Program-made: the position numbers and the translations under genes
Part shown: in pieces, positions 6,352 through 11,557 of the stretch
Numbering within the stretch: position 1 is the first letter of the stretch
Layout: each line of letters starts with the position of its first letter
DNA from: Betaproteobacteria bacterium
GTDB taxonomy: Bacteria; Pseudomonadota; Gammaproteobacteria; Burkholderiales; Burkholderiaceae
Assembly (NCBI GenBank): GCA_018969885.1
Contig: JAGWXN010000082.1
Location: 1 to 11,557, forward strand
Direction: 5' to 3'
DNA: 11,557 bases
The notes under the pieces: generated by a model
Databases searched by the model: none
The model's input: only the letters and a program-made list of their open reading frames with translations
Told to the model about the DNA's origin: nothing

Positions 6352-7679
6352 GATATGGCCTCCTCCCCGGCGGACATGAAGCGAACCCAGGCCCGGAACT
6401 GATTTCGCATCTGCGCCTCGCTGGTGCCGCGCACCACCTCCGCGGGAGACGCGCCCTCGCCCGGCTGGAACAGACGCCCGAGATTCACCCACTCGCGCAG
6501 GCCCGATTGCAGCCCCTGCTGCGCACGCTCGTAGACCTCCAGGTCATCGTGACCGACAATCGAGCCTGGCGAATTGATCAGCCGGTTATACATGCAGGTC
6601 CGTTCCAGAAGCAGGTCGGGCGCCCCCACGAGGCGGAAAGTCCAGCTCTCGACCAGGGTACGGTCCGCCGCCAGCGGCTTGAATACGCGCAGGGTCTGAA
6701 TCGGCCCCTTCACCATGATGTTCGGGAAATACATGGTGTTGTGCCGAACTTCGCCCAAGATGCGAGCGGTTCGCTCTTCACCGTAGGCAGCCACCATCGC
6801 TTCCTGATAGCCGGGAATCGCCGAGTAGGCCGCGTGGATGGAATCGCTGACACCGGTGTGACCATGGCCGTTTGGCCAGATCCGGATGCCCATATTGTCA
6901 AAGAACTTGTAGGTACCCACGAACGGGGCGAACTGCTCAACCGCCATGGGCCTGGGCGTCCCCTCTGGCTGCTCGCCCCAGATGCGTACGGTGGTTCCGG
7001 CCGACGACTCATGGGCCACCATCGGGTGGCACGCATCGGTCTGGTTCTCGGCGAGCATCTTCCAGTTGCAGGGATGCATGTACCTGAGCATGCCGCCCGT
7101 GACCTCAAGCCGCCCCGCGGGCGCCCGGTCGACCATGTTGTCGAGCGTGGAGAGCGATTCACCGAAGTAGTCGTGAAATGCAACGCCTTCGCTGCTCAGG
7201 CGGCAAAAGACAAACCCACGATACACCTCCACTGCACCGGCGCGTGCGAGCCCCAACCTTGCCTCGGCAGCCTCGAAGCCGGTGCCGTCGTAGCCGTCTC
7301 GCAGCGGAATGTTCTGCAGCGCGCCATCGGTGCCGTACGTCCAGGCGTGATACGGGCACCGAATAAAGCGGCCAAGATTTCCCGACCCTTCGCTCACCAG
7401 ACGTACGCCCTTGTGCGCACAGCGATTGATCAGCACCGAGACGGCACCATCGGCTTGCCGAACCATGACAACCGGTTCGGCCCCCACGCTCGTCGTGAAA
7501 TAGTCGCCCGAATTGGGAATCTGGCTGTCATGGCCCACGAACACCCAGGTCGACCGGAACAGCCGGGACATTTCGAGGTTGAAAATCTCCGGATCGGTAT
7601 ACACCGCCCGGTGAACCTCGTTGTCGCGAACCAGCGCGCGCAGCGCGGCGCCTGTCCATCGCGTGGCTGAGTTGATCAT
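6348..7679 (-). CDS. Rieske aromatic-ring-hydroxylating dioxygenase alpha subunit (second pair)
   Basis: A 443-residue catalytic subunit of usual length. The Rieske [2Fe-2S] motif is C87-x-H89 with C108-P-Y-H111 (NRCAHKG, RCPYHAW). The mononuclear iron site is TDACHPMVAH at 214-223: Asp215 is the bridging residue and His218 and His223 the ligands, with Asp378 or Asp379 (GHDDLEVYERAQ) as the carboxylate ligand. The spacing D-x2-H-x4-H is that of naphthalene dioxygenase. It should insert two oxygen atoms (or one) into an aromatic ring using electrons from a ferredoxin/reductase not encoded in this window. It is a paralogue of the alpha subunit at 8198-9520, about half identical by eye over the first 160 residues. 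GGGAGGGGGA lies just upstream of the ATG, and 24 nt separate it from the preceding beta gene. Substrate unknown. Confidence 0.95.
   Translation of the reverse strand: MINSATRWTGAALRALVRDNEVHRAVYTDPEIFNLEMSRLFRSTWVFVGHDSQIPNSGDYFTTSVGAEPVVMVRQADGAVSVLINRCAHKGVRLVSEGSGNLGRFIRCPYHAWTYGTDGALQNIPLRDGYDGTGFEAAEARLGLARAGAVEVYRGFVFCRLSSEGVAFHDYFGESLSTLDNMVDRAPAGRLEVTGGMLRYMHPCNWKMLAENQTDACHPMVAHESSAGTTVRIWGEQPEGTPRPMAVEQFAPFVGTYKFFDNMGIRIWPNGHGHTGVSDSIHAAYSAIPGYQEAMVAAYGEERTARILGEVRHNTMYFPNIMVKGPIQTLRVFKPLAADRTLVESWTFRLVGAPDLLLERTCMYNRLINSPGSIVGHDDLEVYERAQQGLQSGLREWVNLGRLFQPGEGASPAEVVRGTSEAQMRNQFRAWVRFMSAGEEAIS
6359..6364 (-). promoter_or_regulatory. Ribosome binding site deciding the start of the second beta subunit
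   Basis: AGGAGG lies 7 nt before the ATG at 6351, inside the last codons of the alpha gene. It supports the short 159-residue reading over the longer open frame that begins at 6492. Confidence 0.75.
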
Positions 7680-7683
7680 TCCC

Positions 7684-7688
7684 CCTCC
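7684..7688 (-). promoter_or_regulatory. Ribosome binding site of the second oxygenase alpha gene
   Basis: GGAGG sits within a purine run (GGGAGGGGGA) just before the ATG at 7679. The 24-nt gap here (7680-7703) is the longest spacer inside the catabolic part of the operon. The oxygenase genes before and after it each overlap their partner, so the gap separates two independently started alpha/beta modules. Confidence 0.7.
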
Positions 7689-7703
7689 CGCTCTTGCTTC
7701 AGA

Positions 7704-8201
7704 TCAAATGTAAAACTCTACCGCCGGCAGCGCCTCGCCAGCGTGGAGCAGATCCACACGCTTGAGCACGATCAGAAACCCTGACGCCACGCGACGCAGG
7801 CGGTGATGGGCCACACCCGGTAGCGTCACCGTCCGGCCCGCGCGAAGCTCGGTATACAGAAACGCGGTACGCAGATAAAAATTGTCCTCTGCGAAATTCG
7901 CCTCGAGCACCTCAGGTGTTTGCAGCAGATGGTGACAGCGTCCAGCGGGCTGCTGAGAATACGCATGGGCGCTACGCAACCGCTCGATGTGTACACGCCT
8001 CAGCATTCGGTCATCGTAAAGATGCGAGGCCTCAAGGCGTGGGTCCTGGGCTGCGGGGGATGCTGGCAGCCAGTAAACCCCATCGTCGGCGAAGAGCGCA
8101 TCCCACTCATCCAGACGCTGTTCATCCAGCAGCCGCGCCTCGCGCACCACCACAGCCTGAAGCAGTCGCTCAAGATCGGGGGAAACGCTTTGCGCACTCA
8201 C
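7704..8201 (-). CDS. Aromatic-ring-hydroxylating dioxygenase beta subunit (first pair), GTG start
   Basis: A 165-residue class I Rieske oxygenase small subunit. Landmarks are REARLLDEQRLDEWDALF (20-37), DDGVYWLP (39-46), LYDDRMLRRVHIERL (61-75) and RCHHLLQTPEV (88-98), followed by the C-terminal strand FLIVLKRVDLL (142-152). I place the start at GTG 8201: it overlaps the alpha stop as GTGA and has a GGAG about 8 nt upstream, matching the junction style of the operon. The open frame continues to an ATG at 8252, but those 17 extra residues overlap alpha by more than 50 nt and look unlike the family. It partners the alpha subunit encoded directly before it. The shared RCHHLLQTP segment with the second beta subunit shows the two pairs arose by duplication or have a common close ancestor. 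Confidence 0.92.
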   Translation of the reverse strand: MSAQSVSPDLERLLQAVVVREARLLDEQRLDEWDALFADDGVYWLPASPAAQDPRLEASHLYDDRMLRRVHIERLRSAHAYSQQPAGRCHHLLQTPEVLEANFAEDNFYLRTAFLYTELRAGRTVTLPGVAHHRLRRVASGFLIVLKRVDLLHAGEALPAVEFYI

Positions 8202-9520
8202 GACGCCCGCTCCGGAGGCACTGGTCCGCGATCCGACATCAGCCGCGCCCACGCCGCATATTGGTTGCGGAGAAGCGCTTCATCGACTCCTCCCACATCA
8301 CGCGGCGGTTGATCACCCACCGCCCTCGCCTCCCGGTGCAGGCTGACCCACGGATTGGGGCCGGCAGCTAGATGGTTCTGAATGCGCTCGAACAGATGCA
8401 AATCATCGTGCGCCACCAATGAAAGCGGCGAAAACACCTGGCGGTTGTACAGCAATGCGCTTTCGAGCAGCGCTTCGGGTGCGCCTTCCGGCTGAAACGC
8501 CCAGGCTTCGATGACCGTACGGTTGTGCGCGAGCGGCCGCAGCACACGCATGACCTGCGGCGCCCCCTTGAGTGCCATGGTGGGATAGAACACGACATTC
8601 TGCGGAGAGAAGGCAAGCACGCGCTCCGCGCGCTCCTCGCCATGCGATTTGCGCAGGGACTCGCCGTAATCCCCCAGCGCGCTGTACGACGTGTGGAGAC
8701 TCTGATGCGTGCCCAGCACACTGTGGCCACCCGGCAGCACGCGCCCGCCCATCTTCTCGAAAAAGGTGTAGCCCGAGCCAAAGGGCAGCAACTGCCGCAT
8801 GGAAAGTGGCGTCTCGGTGCCCTCCGGCGGACTCCCCCACACCGTTCGTGCAGAGAGCGTGGCCGATGCATGGGTGGTCACCGGGTGGACCGAATCATTG
8901 ATGTTCTCGAGATAGATTTTCCAGTTGGCACGGATTTCGGTGCGCAGCACCCCGCCCGCGAGCCTCAACCGCCCTACCGGTGAACGGTCAGCAATCAGGT
9001 CCAGCGCGTTGATGAGCTCGCCCATGGAATGCTTGAAATCATTCCCATCGCTCTCAGCCCGGGCAAACACAAACCCGCGGTGCACCGCGACCTCGCCCCA
9101 GTGGGTCAGTCCACGCGCTGCCGCACTCTCCGCAAACGCCGTACCCTCGTAGCCCTCGCGCAGCGGCATCCCCGAGAGGCGCCCATCGCTGGCATAGGTC
9201 CAGCCGTGATACGGACAGCGCAGCACCCGCGCAATCTGCCCGGCAGGCGCACTTACAACAGGCGCGCCTTTATGCGCACAACGGTTGTGGAGCACCACGA
9301 TGCTTGCGTCTTCGCGCCTTAGCATCAGCACGGGCTCGCCTGCCAGCTCGCAGGTGATGAAATCACCCGCACGAGCAATCTGACTATCGTGCCCGACAAA
9401 AAGCCATGCTCGGCGGAAAAGCCTTGCGCGCTCAAGCGCAAATATCTCTGCGCTCAGATAGAGATCACGATGGACCTGATCGCCCTTGACCAGATCGGTC
9501 ACGGCAGGCACATCCTTCAT
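8198..9520 (-). CDS. Rieske aromatic-ring-hydroxylating dioxygenase alpha subunit (first pair)
   Basis: A 440-residue alpha subunit. The Rieske cluster ligands are Cys81, His83, Cys102 and His105 (NRCAHKG, RCPYHGW). The mononuclear Fe(II) motif is NDSVHPVTTH at 208-217, with Asp209 bridging and His212 and His217 as ligands; Asp372 or Asp373 in AHDDLHLFERIQ is the third ligand. Its sequence places it with benzoate/salicylate-type class I oxygenases acting on aromatic acids or their derivatives, without showing the substrate. The start ATG 9520 overlaps the DctM stop as ATGA. The frame is open to an ATG at 9571, but that would overlap DctM by 55 nt, and homology to the second alpha begins only after residue 8 of the shorter form. 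No strong ribosome site precedes it, so translation probably depends on coupling to dctM. Confidence 0.95.
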   Translation of the reverse strand: MKDVPAVTDLVKGDQVHRDLYLSAEIFALERARLFRRAWLFVGHDSQIARAGDFITCELAGEPVLMLRREDASIVVLHNRCAHKGAPVVSAPAGQIARVLRCPYHGWTYASDGRLSGMPLREGYEGTAFAESAAARGLTHWGEVAVHRGFVFARAESDGNDFKHSMGELINALDLIADRSPVGRLRLAGGVLRTEIRANWKIYLENINDSVHPVTTHASATLSARTVWGSPPEGTETPLSMRQLLPFGSGYTFFEKMGGRVLPGGHSVLGTHQSLHTSYSALGDYGESLRKSHGEERAERVLAFSPQNVVFYPTMALKGAPQVMRVLRPLAHNRTVIEAWAFQPEGAPEALLESALLYNRQVFSPLSLVAHDDLHLFERIQNHLAAGPNPWVSLHREARAVGDQPPRDVGGVDEALLRNQYAAWARLMSDRGPVPPERAS

Positions 9521-10836
9521 TTGCCGAGTAGCACTGCAGGAAGCCAGGTTGCAATCGGCGGAAAGATCCAAACCAGGCCGATCATCAGGAGCCCCATGAT
9601 GACGTAGGGCGTGACCGCAGCAAAAATTTCAGTCGTGGGAATGGAGGCCGGTGCAACGCTTCGCATGGTGAAGAGAAGCATGCCAAAAGGCGGCGTGAGG
9701 AGCCCCAGCTGCATGCAGATCAGATAAAGCACCCCCCACCAGAGCGGGTCCCAGCCATAGAACTGCACCAGCGGCATGAAGAAGGGCAATGTAATCAGCA
9801 TCATGCTCACCTGGTCGATGAAGCAACCGAGGATCAGCAGAATCACCAGCATGCCAGCGAGCACACCCCACGGCGGAATGGCTGCATCACGCACCAGCGC
9901 CACCAGTCCGTTGGTTGCGCCCGAAAACGACAGGATCTGCGAAAAGGTGGTGGCACCAATGATGATGAACAGGATGACGCCCGATATCGCAGCCGTGCCC
10001 GTGAGCGCCTTGGCAAGCGATTGCAGCGTGAGCACCCGATAAAGCAGCGCCACCACAACGGTGGCCAGCGCGCCAATGGCCGCGCTCTCGGTGGGCGTGG
10101 CCCAACCTGCCGACATGGCGGCAATGACCAACACGAAGATGAGTACGAGCGGCGTGACGTTGATCACCAGGGGGCCCCAGCGCGCCCAGCCCTGGTGTTC
10201 CTCGCGGCTAAAACTGGGCGCCAGTGACGGATCGCGGCGAACGCTCAACAGGATCCAGCCCAGAAACATGGCGGCAAGACAGATGCCCGGAACCACCCCC
10301 GCAATCAGCAACCCGGAAATGGAAATGCTGGCCAGACTGCCCAGCAGTACCGTGATCGCCGATGGCGGAATGAGCATATCCACGCCACCGATCGCCATGA
10401 TGGGCCCCATGGCCATTCGCGGGTGATAGCCCCGGCGAAGCATCTCGGGAAGAAGCAGACTGCCCAGGAGCGCGGTGGTGGCAATGGTTGAGCCCGAAAT
10501 CGCAGAAAACACGGTACCCGCCACGATCGCCACTACGCTCAGCCGGGCTGGCACGCCTCGAATCGCGCGATCGAATCCGTCGATTGCCCGAATCGCTAGC
10601 CCGGTATGAAAAAGCACCTCGCCCATCAGAATGAAAAAAGGAATTGGCGTAAGCGAAAAATTGGTGATGGAGGCCACCCCGTTCCGGACCGCCTGCATCA
10701 GCCCCGCCTCACCCCCAAGGAACACCACAGCGCCCACGATATTGATACCGAGAAACGCGATGCCAGCCGGCAACCCCGCAAGGAGCAGCACGGTGAGCAC
10801 ACCGAACAGCAGCAGCAGCCCCTGCCACCAGATCAT
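9517..10836 (-). CDS. dctM: TRAP transporter large permease (DctM)
   Basis: A 439-residue very hydrophobic membrane protein of typical DctM length, with about a dozen predicted helices. Family landmarks are PIPFFILMGEVLF (64-76), SAISGSTIATTALLGSLLLP (111-130), IMAIGGVDMLIPPSA (146-160), ATPTESAAIGAL (246-257) and LTPPFGMLLFTMR (380-392). DctM is the transport channel of the tripartite ATP-independent periplasmic system; it imports organic acids with sodium, delivered by a periplasmic DctP. It overlaps dctQ as ATGA with GGGAG 7 nt upstream and is itself overlapped by the first oxygenase alpha gene. This coupling makes import of the oxygenase or ligase substrate (a carboxylate) its likely job. 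Confidence 0.96.
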   Translation of the reverse strand: MIWWQGLLLLFGVLTVLLLAGLPAGIAFLGINIVGAVVFLGGEAGLMQAVRNGVASITNFSLTPIPFFILMGEVLFHTGLAIRAIDGFDRAIRGVPARLSVVAIVAGTVFSAISGSTIATTALLGSLLLPEMLRRGYHPRMAMGPIMAIGGVDMLIPPSAITVLLGSLASISISGLLIAGVVPGICLAAMFLGWILLSVRRDPSLAPSFSREEHQGWARWGPLVINVTPLVLIFVLVIAAMSAGWATPTESAAIGALATVVVALLYRVLTLQSLAKALTGTAAISGVILFIIIGATTFSQILSFSGATNGLVALVRDAAIPPWGVLAGMLVILLILGCFIDQVSMMLITLPFFMPLVQFYGWDPLWWGVLYLICMQLGLLTPPFGMLLFTMRSVAPASIPTTEIFAAVTPYVIMGLLMIGLVWIFPPIATWLPAVLLGK

Positions 10837-11318
10837 GCTGCGGCTCCCTGTTCGGACACCAGCCCCTCAGGGTAAAGAACCCGCCGACCGCATTCGAGCG
10901 CAAGCAGCAGAAAACCGATCGGGAAAGGAACGTAGAGCCACCACTCGGGAAACACCAGTGCCTTCAGCACAACACTTCCTGCGGCACGGCTATCGAGGAC
11001 TGTCAGCGTACCGTACCAGGTGAGCACCAGGCTCACGACCAGCCCCAGCGACGACGCCAGCCGATCGAGCCGACGTTGACCCGCGGGCGACAGCACGGCC
11101 CCGAGCAGGTCCAGCCGTACATGCTGATTACGCCACATGAGCCAGGGGGCCGCGGCGAGCGTGGCAAGCGGCAGCGCGTACTCGGTCACTTCATTGATCC
11201 ATGGGAGCGATCGAAGACCGAGGTTGCGAGAAAGCACATCAAAACACACGAGGACGGTGATGGCACCGAACGTGCTCGCCGATATCGCACCACACGCCCG
11301 CATCAGCCAGGCATACAT
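10833..11318 (-). CDS. dctQ: TRAP transporter small permease (DctQ)
   Basis: A 161-residue protein with four hydrophobic segments (about 9-30, 46-62, 88-107 and 126-146), the layout of DctQ. The loop and second helix read WINEVTEYALPLATLAAAPW (40-59), followed by the typical NQHVRLDLL (64-72). DctQ binds DctM and helps dock the substrate-loaded DctP. The start ATG has an ideal AGGAGG at 11326-11331, 7 nt before it. The gene lies 25 nt after the binding-protein gene and overlaps dctM by 4 nt. It is distinct in sequence from the partial DctQ at the left edge, which points to two different TRAP systems. Confidence 0.94.
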   Translation of the reverse strand: MYAWLMRACGAISASTFGAITVLVCFDVLSRNLGLRSLPWINEVTEYALPLATLAAAPWLMWRNQHVRLDLLGAVLSPAGQRRLDRLASSLGLVVSLVLTWYGTLTVLDSRAAGSVVLKALVFPEWWLYVPFPIGFLLLALECGRRVLYPEGLVSEQGAAA

Positions 11319-11325
11319 GCCGCGC

Positions 11326-11331
11326 CCTCCT
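11326..11331 (-). promoter_or_regulatory. Ribosome binding site of dctQ (perfect AGGAGG)
   Basis: The minus strand reads AGGAGG seven bases before the dctQ ATG. It is one of the two clearest ribosome sites in the window and shows that dctQ can start independently across the 25-nt gap after the binding-protein gene. Confidence 0.8.
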
Positions 11332-11343
11332 GAAGGTGAGATG

Positions 11344-11557
11344 TCAGGGGGCCATCAGCTGGCGAAGCTTCGGCCCATGCTGCGGGCTGGTCGCAATCAC
11401 CCCCGCCCACCCGGCATCCAGCGACAGTTGCAAGAATTTCTTTGCTTCAGCCTCGGGCAAGCGGATGACCTCAATGCCTGCATCAGCCTGCCGCTTAGTC
11501 TCGGCGGGCGCCGCCTTGGTGGACATGTCGGCATTGAGGCTTTCCAGCCATTCGCCC
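11344..11557 (-). CDS. dctP: TRAP transporter solute-binding protein (DctP-like), C-terminal 70 residues, runs off the right edge
   Basis: The frame is open from the window edge (first whole codon at 11556) to a TGA at 11344-11346. The fragment begins GEWLESLNAD and ends HGPKLRQLMAP. It has the features of a DctP C-terminus: a charged helix, then GIEVIRLPEAEAKKFLQLS (26-44 of the fragment), where DctP proteins end with a 'G(V/I)EVI.L...E' segment. The position directly before dctQ and dctM supports the call. The periplasmic DctP binds the carboxylate and delivers it to DctQM. The N-terminus with the signal peptide and the binding-site arginine lies outside the window, so the ligand class cannot be judged. 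An internal ATG at 11526 is not a start. Confidence 0.75.
   Translation of the reverse strand, partial: GEWLESLNADMSTKAAPAETKRQADAGIEVIRLPEAEAKKFLQLSLDAGWAGVIATSPQHGPKLRQLMAP

Larger units (their letters stand above)
1..11557 (-). other. Single polycistronic catabolic operon, both ends outside the window
   Basis: Thirteen genes or gene ends follow each other on the minus strand. Junctions in transcription order are: dctP/dctQ 25-nt gap; dctQ/dctM ATGA; dctM/alpha1 ATGA; alpha1/beta1 GTGA; beta1/alpha2 24-nt gap; alpha2/beta2 ATGA; beta2/ligase overlap of 41 nt or a 7-nt gap depending on the start; ligase/thiolase-like 3-nt gap; thiolase-like/DUF35-SDR TGATG; DUF35-SDR/cyclase ATGA; cyclase/SDR TGATG; SDR/second dctQ 11-nt gap. 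No spacer is long enough for a regulated promoter or a hairpin terminator, and I saw none. Regulation must act upstream of the right edge. Confidence 0.85.

Noticed and set aside
6352..6492. N-terminal extension of the second beta subunit
   Set aside because: The extra 47 residues overlap alpha, are Gly/Arg-rich and unlike the family; AGGAGG at 6359-6364 points to ATG 6351.
6507..7670. A 387-residue open frame on the plus strand opposite the second oxygenase alpha gene
   Set aside because: It is the antisense shadow of a GC-rich gene with intact Rieske motifs; its translation shows no recognisable domain and it lies wholly inside the real gene.
9521..9571. Longer start for the first alpha subunit
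   Set aside because: It would overlap dctM by 55 nt; ATG 9520 forms the ATGA overlap used elsewhere in the operon and fits the family start.
1..11557. Mobile elements, CRISPR arrays, tRNA or other RNA genes, phage or defence genes, terminators
   Set aside because: Coding is continuous on one strand with gaps of at most 25 nt; no inverted repeats, direct repeat arrays or transposase-like frames were seen.

Overview
The window is a GC-rich stretch of bacterial DNA coding on the minus strand only. It reads as the middle of one long catabolic operon transcribed from right to left; both ends run off the window. Gene style (tripartite TRAP transporters, class I Rieske oxygenases, short-chain dehydrogenases, a CaiC-like CoA ligase) suggests a metabolically versatile proteobacterium, possibly a betaproteobacterium of the Burkholderiales. 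That placement is inference; no marker gene is present.

Layout in transcription order: the 3' end of a TRAP solute-binding protein gene (11344-11557), its small permease DctQ (10833-11318) and large permease DctM (9517-10836); a Rieske oxygenase alpha/beta pair (8198-9520, 7704-8201); a second, paralogous alpha/beta pair (6348-7679, 5872-6351); an acyl-CoA ligase (4170-5912); a thiolase-fold protein lacking the thiolase nucleophile (2994-4166); a DUF35 zinc-ribbon/OB-fold domain fused to a degenerate short-chain dehydrogenase (1735-2994); a cyclase-family metal hydrolase (935-1738); a canonical short-chain dehydrogenase (207-935); and the 5' end of a second TRAP small permease (1-195). Most junctions are 1-4 nt stop/start overlaps, so the genes are tightly translationally coupled. 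There is no intergenic space above 25 nt and I see no promoter, terminator, tRNA, IS element or CRISPR.

The gene set (CoA ligase + Rieske alpha/beta + SCP-x/thiolase-like protein + DUF35 protein) matches in kind the ipfF/ipfAB/ipfD/ipfE set known from ibuprofen and arylacetate degradation in Sphingomonas. There the aryl acid is activated to a CoA ester, the ring is dioxygenated at the side-chain-bearing carbon, and the acyl-CoA side chain is cut off to leave a catechol. The thiolase/DUF35 pair also resembles the Ltp2/ChsH2-DUF35 steroid retro-aldolase. My working model is therefore TRAP import of an aryl- or alicyclic alkanoate, CoA activation, ring dioxygenation by one or both oxygenases, and retro-aldol side-chain removal by the thiolase-fold/DUF35 complex. 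The cyclase-family hydrolase and the second SDR would handle further intermediates. Departures from the known systems are the duplicated oxygenase, the DUF35-SDR fusion whose SDR has Phe instead of the catalytic Tyr, and a TRAP transporter at each side. The substrate cannot be read from the sequence.
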